This document shows positions 11,563 through 22,453 of a stretch of DNA of 64,000 nucleotides, piece after piece. A model generated the notes under the pieces. It was not told the origin of the DNA and made no database searches. It was given only the letters and a program-made list of their open reading frames with translations. The position numbers were made by a program, and so were the translations under genes. How positions within the stretch are numbered: the stretch's first letter is position 1; each line of letters starts with the position of its first letter. This DNA comes from Melitaea cinxia (taxonomy: Eukaryota > Arthropoda > Insecta > Lepidoptera > Nymphalidae): assembly GCF_905220565.1 (NCBI RefSeq), contig NC_059402.1, positions 682,001 through 746,000 of the forward strand, read 5' to 3'.

Positions 11563-11910
11563 GACGAATTGGCGCAACGGTCACAGCACTGGTTTGTGAC
11601 TGTTGCGCTGGCGTTTGCAGGTTTGATCCCCGCACATGACAAACATTTGTATTGGGCATACAGATGTTTGCCGTAGTCTGGGTGATTGTGCAGTCCTTAT
11701 GGGTCACCCAGCCGTGCCTCGGAGAGCATGTTAAGCTGTCGGTCCAGGTTATTATCATATGCACCTGATAGCGATCGTTACTTAGAAAACTTAGAGAATA
11801 TATCCGTTAACCCACCGTGGAGAAGCGAGGTGGATAATCCTTCTCCTACATGAGGAAAGAGGCGTGTACCCATTAGTGGGACATACCCATTAGGGTTACA
11901 AGCTGAATCG
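11563..11910 (+). mobile_element. Family A tRNA-derived SINE
   Basis: The head has TTGGCGCAACGG (box A side) and GGTTTGATCCCCGC (box B side), followed by GTGCCTCGGAGAGC and a degraded tail ending AGCTGAATCG. The open frame on its minus strand comes from the repeat, not a gene. Confidence 0.7.
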
Positions 11911-12674
11911 TTGCAAAACCGTAAATTTTCTAACATTTAGCTATTTCTCACTGGTACAAAACATAGTCACCAAAATTGAATGTTTCGGGAAAATAATTTT
12001 GTAATAAATTCAATTGTTAATTCAGTAAATATGGAGTAGTAAGTTTAATAACATCCTCCTTTCTTTAACCTGTTTTGAGAACAGACATTTTACCCACTTA
12101 TGAAACACTATCAGTATGGTACTCGGCCTTTTCTAATTTTAGCAAACCGGGAAGTCACGAGTAAAACAGAATTACATATGGAGATAATAATCTCCATGTC
12201 AACACTAATGTAGCCGTGATATCACTGCATACTTAAAGGATGTGTCTGACGTAAGTCGCGGATTCGTAACGTCCAACTGAATAAATTGCCATCTACGTTG
12301 TAGGTGTTTAAAAACCTTAATATCATTACTTTTTATGTTCAACTCCTGCGCATCGTAAATTTGAAGCATGATTTATAGACGTGTTTTGGTATTCACGTAG
12401 GTGATCTAGAAAATATAATAGTTCTAGAACAAGCAGGATTAGTAAATTGTATGAAGTTGGGTAGTTTGATATTTTTATTGCTTCAAGGTCAAAATTTAAT
12501 GTATAAATTGTTGATCTTGTCCCTAGTAAATCAACAAATAGATTGTGTTAAGACAATTTAGTAGTTTAAATATATAGAATTAAAAAGTACATAAATAAAA
12601 TTAAAAAACTTTTTAAAAAACAAGCTTTATTTTTAAATGCGTTCAAAAGGAAGAAAAAACTTTAAAACATCCAA
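11911..12674. other. No recognisable gene
   Basis: AT-rich sequence with no exon or repeat I recognise. Confidence 0.5.
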
Positions 12675-12965
12675 AGTCCATATTTGATTAGACAGTTGTG
12701 TCCATAATGGATTTAGAGTTACGTCACTTTAGTTTTTTAAATCTCAGCAACCCTTTTCATTTAATACCCAGACTATAGATAAGCATAAAAAAGTTAATTC
12801 GCCATCTTTACAAGTCCGCCATATTGGATTTAGAGTCACTGTTTTTCGATACTCCGCTATCTTGGATGTGGACACCATATAGGATTTAGAATGACGTCAC
12901 ATAGCTAAACATGCATTGTTATCCAAACTAAACCTGTATACAAAATTTCAGCTCAATGGGTTAAA
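12675..12965. repeat. Degenerate tandem motif repeat (CCATA..GGATTTAGAG.)
   Basis: The motif CCATA-TGGATTTAGAGT, followed by sequence resembling GACGTCAC, recurs about three times (near 12700, 12820 and 12880). After it comes AAAATTTCAGCTCAATGGGT. It looks like a decayed transposon, and its TGACGTCA is therefore probably not a cellular CRE. Confidence 0.4.
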
Positions 12966-13140
12966 CAGTGTTGCGCTGGCTACGCGGTTTCGATTCATTT
13001 GACATTTGTATCGACCATATAGATGTTAGTCGTGGTCTGGGCGTTGTGTTTGTGTATTGTATGTTTCCGGACCCCCAACGCAGGATAAAATCCTACTGGG
13101 GGATCCGTTGAGTGTAAAGCGTTTATTTACTCTTTATTAT
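12966..13140 (+). repeat. SINE-like fragment, another family
   Basis: A TGCGCTGGCTACGCGGTTTC stretch followed by TGGTCTGGGCGTTGTGTTTG echoes family A. The downstream body (GGACCCCCAACGCAGGATAA) does not match it, so this is a related but distinct SINE. Confidence 0.4.
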
Positions 13141-13574
13141 TAATTAATTTTAAGACCCTAACACTGTAATCGTTTTGCGTAATATTTTTTTTAAACTATA
13201 TTTTTTGATAATTTATATCGATAAAATTAGATTCCCTTTAAGATTTCCGTAACTTGATTTTATTTTTTACGTTCAATCAATTACTATGAAAGGAAAGCGT
13301 GGAGTAAAGAAAGTTACATACTTTTCTGTACGTTTTATATGTTTTCCATGGTTCGTTCTGAATTCCCATATCCGGAGGGTTCCGAGCGTTAGTTGAACCG
13401 TGTACGGAATTCGGAATTACAAATAATTTGCGTTCGGAATCCTAATGGCAGAATTGGCAATAACGTCGTGTTCTCCGGTCAGTGAAAGCGATTGCGTTTC
13501 TTATAAACGCCATAGATGAATTTAGAACAGATGTGTTTTGAAGTATTTTTAAGTGTTAAGTTTCATCACTTTAG
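13141..13574. other. No recognisable gene
   Basis: AT-rich DNA. Nothing coding is visible before the family B copy. Confidence 0.5.
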
Positions 13575-13876
13575 CCTATCACAGTCCACTGCTGGACATA
13601 GGCTTCTACAAGCTCATGCCAAAAATGGCGTAAACTCGTGTGTTTTGCCCATAGTCACCACGCTGAGCAGGCGGGTTGGTGACCGCAGAGCTGGCTTTGT
13701 CTGTCTTCGGCCTGTGTATTTCAAAGCAAGCAGTTGGATTGTTATTCCGCCATCAGTCGGCTTTTTAAGTTCCAACATGGTAGTGGAACTGTGGTATCCC
13801 TTAGTCGTCTCTTACGGCACCCACGGGAAGAGAGAGGGTGGCTTTGTTCTTTACTGCCGTAACCACACAGCTTAAG
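13575..13876 (+). mobile_element. Family B interspersed repeat
   Basis: Runs from CAGTCCACTGCTGGACATAG through CACCACGCTGAGCAGGCGGG, TATTTCAAAGCAAGCAGTTG and CACCCACGGGAAGAGAG to GCCGTAACCACACAGC. The 119-codon open frame over it recurs in other family B copies and is not a host gene. Confidence 0.7.
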
Positions 13877-14021
13877 GTTACTTATTAAATTTTATATTGT
13901 CATTAATATTGTAGTTACTGTTTATAAATAAAACATTTGGAAGTTAAATAAAAGATTTATCCTGTTGTCCTTTTTAATATTATAAATGACTAAATGTATG
14001 ATACTATTTCAAATAAAAACT

Positions 14022-14143
14022 GAATTCTAAACGTTTTTTTTTTTTTTTTTTTTGAATATCATATCAAAAATTGACCGCTCCAGCGGGGTTCGAACCCGCG
14101 TCTCCGACGTACCGTGTCGGTAAAAAAAAAATGTTTAGAATTC
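14022..14143 (-). repeat. tRNA-like fragment inside a 22-bp inverted repeat
   Basis: Minus-strand 14082-14120 matches the 3' half of the tRNA-like unit at 20895-20966 (anticodon-arm-like CCGAC...GTCGG, T-arm GCGGGTTCGAACCCCGC, then GGAGCGG) and shares its TTTTTGATATG flank. The block is enclosed by GAATTCTAAAC followed by T9-10 on the left (14022-14043) and its near-exact inverse on the right (14122-14143). Confidence 0.5.
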
Positions 14144-14956
14144 CTAATGTGGGTAACACAAAAATAAAAAATCTTAGATATTAAAAACTGAATTATTCTT
14201 TAATCGATTGCTATGAAACATGATACGTATTTTTTTATTTTGACACCTTCACGAGATTGGGAGCTTTGCAACTAAAAGCACAAGTCTTAGATAGTAATTT
14301 TATGAAAAACCATTCCCTGGAAATAATTATTTTAAGCGATTATTTAATAACTTAAAATTTACTACATAATATCATATTGATATATAAAATTGTTTAATAA
14401 TAATATTAACTTTAGTAACAGGTTAGTAACAGGGTTTCGTATTGTATCAATGAAGTAAATGTTGACATTAGTTAAAGTATAAGGCCAACGACATATGCAT
14501 ACTAACAGATCATGAGGAATAATTAGAACCTCGCAATGTAGGTAATTTGAGGTCATTGTCAGGAAAATAATTTGAAGGTTTACACACTAACCAACAAACA
14601 CACAGACATACAGACACAAATTTAACTTGCTCTTTTAAAGATGACCGTTTTTCCAAATAAACTGTTTTATACGAATATTGGAGAATGTTATAGTATTTTG
14701 ACAATACCAGAATTTATTTCGGCAAAGAAATTGTATAAATATTGGTCGATGAAGTTCAATCAATCATGTAAACATAAATGTATAATAACAGAGCGACATA
14801 GTCGCAGAAGCGGCAAAGCTCTTTAATAAAGAAAAAGAAAAAAGATGACCGTGACTTATTATTTAGTTTATCGTGTTAACACCTTATACTTTTATTTTAA
14901 AAGTATATCGGAAATAAATACAGTATGCTTAGAAAATTACTTTAATTCACTGTCGC
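14144..14956. other. No recognisable gene
   Basis: AT-rich DNA. The open frames of 61-64 codons here have no recognisable similarity or splice context. Confidence 0.5.
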
Positions 14957-15157
14957 ATTTTGAAGTAAAACTTCTTTACGCTCGCTTGACTTACGAAGTT
15001 AGCTGTTAAATGCGTAAGGAGAGCGTTACGAAAAGTGTGATCGTGCGTGGCGAACGGCGGTTTAGAGGGATATATGAGTTAGTGAAGATAGAAAGAGAGA
15101 GAGTTACGTTTCGTAAGTTTTACTTCAGTCGTGTGGTCTAAAGCACACTCGTTTTTT
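14957..15157 (-). mobile_element. Family E MITE, best-preserved ends
   Basis: The left end TGAAGTAAAACTTCTTTACG and the right end AAGTTTTACTTCA form terminal inverted repeats around a GA-rich core. The right flank CGTGTGGTCTAAAGCACACTC is shared with copies at 3563 and 17575, so the mobile unit extends that far. Confidence 0.65.
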
Positions 15158-16172
15158 TATACTTAAATATAAATGGCATGTTCTCTTAAAATAAAATAAA
15201 AACGCAGTAAATCTGTCTGTAATCTTGTAACTACTTTTTGTTTAATTTTATTTCTGTACTGTTGTTATTTTTTCTTTTTTTTTTTACTACGTAAAAGTGT
15301 TTGATTATATGTATGCAAGAAGTAATAAATAAATAAAAAATAAATAAATAAATCTGTATCTATAATTTAAATTTAGGTTTGTCATAAGATAGTGTTAAGC
15401 ATTATTTATTGATTCAGCCTTATACTATCAAACTGCTTAGGCATAGAGTTATTTTTCAATGTAGGAGGATTATTAATTTAAAAAAAAATATCAGTAAGTA
15501 GTAATAATTTATTGTTAAATTTTTAAATATTTATACAAATAGAGAAATGTACTAAATACACTTTTCTAGTTAACAAAGATCATTTAGAACTCAGACGTGA
15601 CAATTAAAATTTTTGTAATGTATGTAGAAATATTAATTTCAAGGTTTTGTACATAAAACAGTTATATAAGCCTAGAGCCTTTTCTTTCTTGTTATGTTTA
15701 GTTTTTAGAAACTATTAATACTTTATATGAAGTTTTGTTCGAATATTTTCTTACCATCTATCCCTGTGTGGTCGTGTTTTATCACACCACATCTTTTGAA
15801 AAAAATAGATTATTCAAAATTTAAAATGTTTTTTTTACTTATATAGCTGCCGTTATAAATATTACTTCAATATAAAAATTTGGTATCAATAAAATAATAC
15901 ATTATTGCAAATAAAATGTATATTTGATACAGAGTAACGTGAAGATATGTGTTTGTCTCATAGAGACATTCTCCTCGTAGGTATTGACGTTACAATTACA
16001 GTTGTCACATTCACCGCTAATTCATTGACACGCGGTCAGCACTCGTCTGTTGCTGAGTCATATCACAGTTCAAGGCTAACGAAGAAAGTTGCGTTTACTA
16101 TGGTACTTACGTTTTTTTGTACGCAGTACACTGTGTATTACTATTTACTACGACTACTATCTCGACTTTACA
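15158..16172. other. No recognisable gene
   Basis: About 1 kb of AT-rich DNA, including a short (AAAT)n run near 15330. No gene evidence. Confidence 0.5.
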
Positions 16173-16385
16173 GATAATCGCAGCTAAATAATACTACTTT
16201 CAAGCAGTGTTGTATTTCTGTGGTGAGTAAAATGGTGAGTAAGGTGACGAGAACTCCTGAGGGATTGGGGGTGGGATCGGCAAAGCGCTTGCGATGCTTC
16301 TGTTGTTGCAGGCGTTTATAAGCTACGGTAATCGCTTAGCATCAGGTGAGCCGTACGCTTGTTTGCTGATCTCATTGCATAAAAA
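16173..16385 (+). mobile_element. Family C retroposon, 5'-truncated
   Basis: Contains the TTGTTGCAGGCGTTTATAAG and ATCAGGTGAGCCGTACGCTT blocks and ends in ATAAAAAAGTAA, matching the A-tailed family C terminus. Confidence 0.65.
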
Positions 16386-17223
16386 AGTAACACTTGAAAA
16401 TTGTGTCATTGACGGCGGACTAGCTGCTTTTGCTGGATTATCGATTATTATTATAATTTGTAATTGTGTTACAATAATTTTTTATTATCTATAATATATA
16501 TAGAAATAAAAAATTTAGTTGTATACATATCACAATTAATATATTAGGTAATTCATATTTTACTAAAATTGAAATAATATATCATTATAAAACTGTTTTT
16601 ATCTTTTGAGTTGCTTACAAAAACCGAATTACTTTTATTTGTTGAATATACTCTTATATTATTAAATGAAATGCAGTTTTAAGAAAGTTTTTGTAAACAT
16701 TCGTAATATTATACATCGACAGTAACTTACTTTAGATTGAATTCCTTTCATATAAATTGTGACATCACTGCGCAAGTGTTTCGCTTTACACTACTGACTC
16801 ATATCAGGGGTATGCAGTTAAACACACTGAGTTGTTTGTGAAGTACTCCCAAACAAGTCACTCTTTTGAAAGAAGTAGAACACTGCCGACAGGGGCTTTT
16901 GTGGACGAAACATAATCACAGCACATAGGCTTCGATCTGAACACATGGTTTCCTGGTGAAGAGGGTTGCCTCGCCACTCGCCATTCTGCACAGAAAGCAA
17001 ACGAATAGAGATAGATAAACTCATCTGAGTTTATTATGTTTTTTATCGATTTTAAAGGTACTTAACTGTCGAATTTTTGTAGGTAATTGTCTTAAGAATC
17101 TCTATTTCAAATCGATCATAGTTTCACTATAACTAATTCGTTCATTAAAATTTATTATATTACATTCAAAAATGGCGATTAAAAAGCGTTTATGAAATGT
17201 TGGATTTTGATTAGGGTAGCTAT
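16386..17223. other. No recognisable gene
   Basis: 16740-17000 is somewhat less AT-rich and unique-looking, with a 68-codon minus-strand frame, but no domain, splice pattern or repeat is recognised. Confidence 0.45.
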
Positions 17224-17502
17224 TATTAAATACCCCCTCTCTTCCCGTGGGTGTCGTAAGAGGCGATTAAGGGATAACAAGGTTCCACTACCTTGGTACT
17301 TAAGAAGCCGACCGATGGCGGGATAACCATCCAATTGCTGGCTTTCAAACACAGGTCGAAGACGGGCAGTAGCGTCTTCGGTGCGAGAAAGCCAGCCTGC
17401 GGTTACCAACCCGCCTGCCCACCGTGGTGACTATGGGCAAAACACATGGGTTCGCGCATTTTTGGCGCGAACTTGTGGAGGCCTATGTCCAGCAGTGGAA
17501 TG

Positions 17503-17505
<3 letters not shown>
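17224..17505 (-). mobile_element. Family B repeat with (GAT)n junction
   Basis: A minus-strand family B body ends at CTATGTCCAGCAGTGGAATG, then runs directly into a GAT/GATGGT trinucleotide microsatellite (to about 17535). Confidence 0.65.
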
Positions 17506-17534
<29 letters not shown>

Positions 17535-17574
17535 GATTATTATTATTAAATAATTAGACGATAAATCTCAGAAC

Positions 17575-17742
17575 AAAAAGAGTGTGCTTTAGACCACACG
17601 ACTGAAGTAAAACTTACGAAACGTAACCCTCTCTCTTTCTATCTTTCACTCTTATATCTCCCCCACAATTTCCGTTCGCCTCGCCCTATCTCACTTTTCA
17701 TAACGCTCTCAGAGCGAGCGTAAAGAAGTTTTACTTCAAAAA
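17575..17742 (+). mobile_element. Family E MITE, shortened core
   Basis: The GAGTGTGCTTTAGACCACAC start, GACTGAAGTAAAACTTACG, and right end GCGTAAAGAAGTTTTACTTC are all present. The core is about 40 bp shorter than in other copies. Confidence 0.65.
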
Positions 17743-17946
17743 CTTAAGTTATTAGAGAAAACACGCAAAGATATGGCACACAGTTACCACAAAGACAGTG
17801 CAGTGAATTTCTCTTGCGGTGTGTTAGATAAAGTACTTATTACATACTTTTAGCAACATGGCAGGACATTCTACAACACATTTTACTATCGAACATCGAT
17901 GTATCTTAAGATATATTCACTCACAGTAACATATATGTTACTTGGT

Positions 17947-18270
17947 CAGGGCCAGATTGAGAGGTCTGGAGGTCTCGGGGCAACAAACAAGTGGAGGCCT
18001 CTTTGCCCTAAATTATTTTCCAAATAAAATAGACAATTTTTTTAAAAGGTAAAACGCGAAAAAAAATATTTATTTATTTATTTATTCAGAAAACCAACAG
18101 CTTCTTATATACTATTCTTATCTATGAAATGAAAAGGAAAAGTTGTTTCCTTGTGTTTACTAGTCTGAATTTCAATTTTTTTCCGAATTCTCTGTTGTTG
18201 AGGCCCCTCTGTTGTGGAGACCATGGGGCTGTGGCGACCTAATGAACTCCCCTAATTCCGACCCAGTACT
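17947..18270. mobile_element. hAT-like MITE
   Basis: The left end CAGGGCCAGATTGAGAGG and the right end, read inversely as GGGTCGGAATTAGGGG, resemble the CAGGGCCGGATT-type terminal inverted repeats of hAT transposons. The interior is about 320 bp with an ATTT repeat and no coding. I could not identify the 8-bp target duplication. Confidence 0.4.
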
Positions 18271-18282
18271 TGGTTTCTCTTT

Positions 18283-18598
18283 TTTTTATACAACGAGATC
18301 GGCAAAAAAAGTGTACTCTGTCATGTGATGGTAAGTAATCACCGTAACTTATAGACGTCTGCAATACCAGAAGCATCGCAAGCGCATTGCCGACCCTACC
18401 CTTAATCTCCCCCAGCTCTGGTCACCTTACTCTCCACAGGAACACAACACCGCTTGAAAGCATTATTATTTAGCTGTGATCTTCTGTAAGGTCGAGGCAC
18501 TTCCCCAGTCGGGCTACTCCAGATTTTGAACAGGATTTTTCTTGCTGGGCGCTAAATGACGCTTAAGTACGCTTGTTTGCCGACCTAGTAGCTTAAAA
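18283..18598 (-). mobile_element. Family C retroposon
   Basis: The minus-strand copy keeps the ATAGACGTCTGCAATACCAG, CTCTCCACAGGAACACAAC and CTTCTGTAAGGTCGAGGCAC blocks. Its right end has the duplicated-looking GTACGCTTGTTTGCCGACCT, so the copy has a partial inversion or second end at 18555-18590. Confidence 0.6.
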
Positions 18599-18997
18599 AA
18601 AATAACTATATACTTATATGTTTCCATATCTCATTGCGTCAATGTATAAATTAGGCAATTATGTCTCAATACATAGACATACCTAATGTACACATACAAA
18701 TTATCTCCAAGTGAAATACTGAACAGTAATTACGCGCGTGGCAGATTTACACACAAACATGACTCAACGTGTCTCGACCACCCATGTTACGACAAACTAA
18801 TCTACTCGCCATACATCACATGATATAGCTCTTACGGTATGTGTCGTAAGGATTTCTATGGCGTTTAGTGTTGGGTCAAAATGCCATCAGTCGGGCGTGG
18901 TCACCGCGCTCGAACCTTTTAAGTCCGTTAATCTAAGTTACTTGTTTAAGTGTAACGAAAGTTATCTAGTTTTGAAGCGATTTAAAAAAAAAGTGTT

Positions 18998-19294
18998 GCG
19001 CGTAACCGCTTTGGTGCAGTGGTGCGAGTAGACACCTAAAACACCGACGGCTAGCGGGTTCGATTCCCGCACGCGATGGATATTTGTATTTGTACAAATA
19101 TTTCTTTCCGGTTTGAATGCACGTTAAGCCTCGGTCCCTGTTGTTATCATAAAAACCTGATAGCGATCGTTACTCATAGTAGGGAACATATCTGCCAACC
19201 AGAATTGGAGCAGCGTGGTGGATTAAGCTCTGATCCTTCTCCTGCATGAGGAAAGAGGCCTATGCCCAGTAGTGGGATATTACAGGCTCAAGCG
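18998..19294 (+). mobile_element. SINE with family A body and a different tRNA head
   Basis: The 3' body (CACGTTAAGCCTCGGTCCCT to TATTACAGGCTCAAGCG) is family A. The head uses TTTGGTGCAGTGGTGCGAG and CTAGCGGGTTCGATTCCCGC, unlike the GGCGCAACGGTTACAGCC head of the other copies. A second partial copy of the tail (GATCCTTCTCCTACACGTGG to ATAGGCTGAATGCG) follows at 19375-19446. Confidence 0.6.
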
Positions 19295-19790
19295 ATTGTG
19301 TCACACTAAACAGAATCTTAGCAAACGTGTTTTGTGTTTTTCTAGACAACATCTCCATCGTCTGCTCCATCTGCACCGCTCTGATCCTTCTCCTACACGT
19401 GGAAAGAGGTCTATGCCTAGATAGTGGGATACTATAGGCTGAATGCGATATATAATATTTTTTTGTTTAAAATATATATAAATCATTATATATGTAGGTA
19501 TCCCTAATACGAAATATTGTCCCGTCTTTCCGTGTTAAAATGATAATACGATGATGGGATCGCAAAGAAATTTAGAGAACTTGTCAAAAATAACTCATAT
19601 AACGTGATTTTTTACAAAATTACGCAACAATATTGACACCAAAAATTATGTATTAAAAATAGTTAAAAACAATCCGATAATTGCCTTTATAAGCAACATA
19701 ATTGCCAGATTTGGGTTCATGCGTGTTCTATTTTAAATGCGGGCCGGGTGTTACAACTATGCGTAAAATTCACATAACTATGTATAAGTA

Positions 19791-19817
19791 CATCTAAGTA
19801 CATAATGTACTTAGATG
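19791..19817. repeat. Short perfect hairpin
   Basis: CATCTAAGTACA and TGTACTTAGATG pair perfectly over 12 bp around a 3-nt loop. There is no T-run or gene nearby, so no terminator role is claimed. Confidence 0.6.
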
Positions 19818-20059
19818 GTGAACTTTTAAAGTAATTTATATTTAGTGTAAAAAGATATTATGTTCTTAGTAGAGTTCTATTTATTTTTTTATTCAGCGTA
19901 TTTATAGCTCTTGGTTTTATTGTATCAAAATATTATGTGCTTGGGGTATATATATTTAATTTTGGCTCTATTTAAAATGACCACAACACAAACAATACTA
20001 TGGTAAACGCCCAGATAATATACTGAATACTGAATACTGAATACTGAATACAGATAATA

Positions 20060-20345
20060 TATGCTGTGTGATTACGGCATTAAAGAATATAGCCACCCCC
20101 TCTCTTCCCGTGGGAGTCGTAAGAGGCGACTAAGGGATAATACAGTTCCACTACTACCTTGGAACTTAAAAAGCCGACCGATGGTGGGACAACCATCCAA
20201 CTGCTGGCTGTGCGACAAAGCCAGCCCTGCGGTCACCAACCCGCCTGCCCAGCGTGGTGACTATGGGCAAAACACATGAGTTCACGCCGTTTTTGGCGTG
20301 ACCTTATGGAGGCCTATGTCCAGTAGTGGACTGCGAAAGGCTGCT
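20060..20345 (-). mobile_element. Family B repeat, internally deleted
   Basis: Minus-strand family B, with the part between the GATGG.GGGA.AACCATCCAACTGC and GCCAGCCCTGCGGTCACC blocks shortened. Confidence 0.65.
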
Positions 20346-20863
20346 GTAATAATGATGATGAAATAATATACGGATAATAAACTGAACTACAAATTGTTTG
20401 TTTACCTATTGTTAACACAAACCAACTTGTCTAATTTGTCAATTGTCGCAATCATTAGAAGCGGCCGAGTCGTTACTCTGTCTGACACTCATTTCTCTAA
20501 GTAAATATGTCTATATTATGGCTCGAAATAATTTCTACTTATACTCGAACAGTAAAGCTGAACGGTTGGTTTCTTTGAATGGAGATATACATATATGTAT
20601 ATAGAGTATCGTAGTAATTTGTCTTGGTAGGTATATAATGTACTGCCCAACCCGTAGTGATCAGCGTGGGAATGAGCTCGACCCTATTACAAGAAACCTT
20701 CGACCAGTAGGACGTTACAGACTGAAACAATGAAAAAATTCAATCACAAAACATTATACTAAATAAAATCGTAAGATAAACAAGACTCTTATAAAAACTT
20801 AATAAATATAATTAAATAACACTCTTCACATACACAGTTCGCTTAAACCGCAAATAAAATTAT
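20346..20863. other. No recognisable gene; decayed family A fragment at 20626-20740
   Basis: AT-rich DNA. A short block (CCAACCCGTAGTGATCAGCG and ACGTTACAGACTGAAAC) looks like a heavily mutated SINE family A 3' end. Confidence 0.4.
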
Positions 20864-20982
20864 CATATCAAAAATTTCGATCTAGCGGGTACATCGTTCC
20901 ATAGCTTAATTGGCTAGAGCACCGACACGGTCAGTCGGAGACGCGGGTTCGATCCCCGCTGGAACGGTCGATTTTTGATATG
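20864..20982 (+). tRNA. tRNA-like cloverleaf (probably degenerate or mobile) in 15-bp inverted repeat
   Basis: 20895-20966 folds as a 72-nt cloverleaf. The 7-bp acceptor stem is CGTTCCA/TGGAACG, with a D arm GCTT...GAGC. The anticodon stem CCGAC/GTCGG has a 7-nt loop ACGGTCA, and the T arm is GCGGG-TTCGATC-CCCGC. Against a functional tRNA, the base before the putative GGT anticodon is C rather than the near-universal T33. The unit is flanked by inverted CATATCAAAAAT..TCGA and TCGATTTTTGATATG, and a partial second copy exists at 14082-14120. A tRNA-derived mobile unit is the better reading. Confidence 0.4.
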
Positions 20983-21462
20983 ACATTCAAAAATGTTTAA
21001 ATTTCACTCGACTACTTTTCATGTAGGTATTTACGAAAAAATCAAAGGAGTAATACAGTCACTAGAAACATTTTGTATTTACAGGACAGTAGATTTGTGA
21101 GGAAGATAATTTTTCAAATTTCACCTTTTAATTTTTATTTTATTTTCGTTTGCAAAAAGAATAAACAAATTATTCCTAAACAGGTTTTGATACGTGTGAC
21201 ATATTATGATTGGTCACTCAAGGCGTTCAACCCACAACTTATCGTTAATAAAGATATTTCTAGCAAACTGGAAGTGAACCAGCAATTCCTGAGGCTCATG
21301 ATTATAGACAACATCAGCCACAATTCATTTCAAGTGAAACATATGACCAACCTTGAATGATATCACAATTACGACGGTTCGCGTTTTGCTATTATTTTTA
21401 CGTAGGCGCTAATTTTAACTTATTTTGCGGGGTTTTACTGGCTTACAATTTATTAATATAAC
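20983..21462. other. No recognisable gene (95-codon open frame noted)
   Basis: A 95-codon plus-strand frame at 21073-21360 has no recognisable domain, starts in AT-rich DNA, and lacks splice or Kozak support. I do not annotate it as a gene. Confidence 0.4.
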
Positions 21463-21645
21463 TAGCGACTCGCCGCGTTGCAAAAACTATCAGTGTTCCT
21501 CTACTATATTATGCATGTTTTACACATATAAACCTTCCTATGGAATCACTCTATTTAAGAAAACCGCATCAAAATCCGTCATCATAAGGACAGCGGGTAG
21601 CAAATTGGTTTTATACTATGTAATGATTAAATTTAGCAATTAAAA
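21463..21645 (-). repeat. ACTAGCGAC-type interspersed repeat
   Basis: The second copy of the 5945-6140 repeat, with the same start (TAACTAGCGACTCGCCGCGT) and TTATACTATGTAATGAT end. Confidence 0.5.
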
Positions 21646-21660
21646 TTATGTATTAATTTA

Positions 21661-21772
21661 GTAACCCTGCTGTCACCAACCCACCCGCTCACATGCACAC
21701 ACATGAGTTCACGCCATTTTTGGCGCGAACTTGTTGAGGCCAATGTCCAGCTGTGGACTGCAATAGGCTGAA
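21661..21772 (-). mobile_element. Family B repeat, one end only
   Basis: Contains CACATGAGTTCACGCCATTT and CAATGTCCAGCTGTGGACTG of the family B 5' side. The rest is missing. Confidence 0.6.
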
Positions 21773-22090
21773 ATGATTAATTTAGTAATAGTGTGCTTGT
21801 TTTAAAGTAATGTTATTAACAATTTCTCTGATTTTCAACTTTTTCTGCATTAAGTTATTTATTGAGGATTCATTATTACATTATGCCATAACTAACAACA
21901 ATTGAATTGTTAAAATAAATATCATTCGATGTTAAATAAAAGCAAATTAATTTCTAAATCATATTGGCCACGTTATTTTAAAGATATAGTCAATGTCTCG
22001 AGTCCTCTTATTATCCGCCACACCACATAAAGCACTTATTTAAATAATTTATAACACTTTATCGCCTACAAAAAAGTACAATTTAAAACC

Positions 22091-22200
22091 ATTACAAAGA
22101 TATGCCAGAATACAAAGACGGCCTTATCGCTTATAGCGATCTGTTCCAGGCAACCTTTATTGTTAGTAGTTTAGGAAAAAGTAGATGTAACGCCAACCGG
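22091..22200 (-). repeat. LINE 3'-tail fragment
   Basis: CAAAGACGGCCTTATCGCTT and GATCTGTTCCAGGCAACCTT match the block also seen at 46770-46830 beside a terminal (GATA)n tail. It is probably the 3' region of a CR1-like non-LTR element. Confidence 0.4.
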
Positions 22201-22246
22201 GGTTTTACGTGCTGTCAGAGGCATTTTGGGAAAAACCACATGAACA

Positions 22247-22453
22247 TTATGAAGATCACAGCAAAATAATACTGTTTTCAAGCAGTATTGTGTTCCTGTT
22301 GGTGAGTAAGGTGACCAGATCTCCTGGGGGGATTGGGATTGGGTCGGTAACGCGCTTGCGATGCTTCTGGTGTTGCAGGCGTCTATAAGCTACGGTAATC
22401 GCTTACCATCAGGTGAGCCGTACGCTTGTTTGCCGACCTAGTGACATAAAAAA
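22247..22453 (+). mobile_element. Family C retroposon, 5'-truncated with clean A tail
   Basis: Runs from GATCACAGCAAAATAATACT to GTTTGCCGACCTAGTGACAT and an A9 tail, which defines the family C 3' end well. Confidence 0.7.

Noticed and set aside
12880..12905. TGACGTCA as a cellular CRE
   Set aside because: It sits in a decayed tandem transposon-like repeat whose motif recurs next to it, so the site is probably repeat-derived.
13516..13875. 119-codon open frame
   Set aside because: Lies on a family B repeat. The same protein string recurs at other family B copies with frameshifts.
21073..21360. 95-codon frame
   Set aside because: AT-rich composition with no recognisable domain. No splice, promoter or Kozak support. 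Could be re-examined if transcripts map here.
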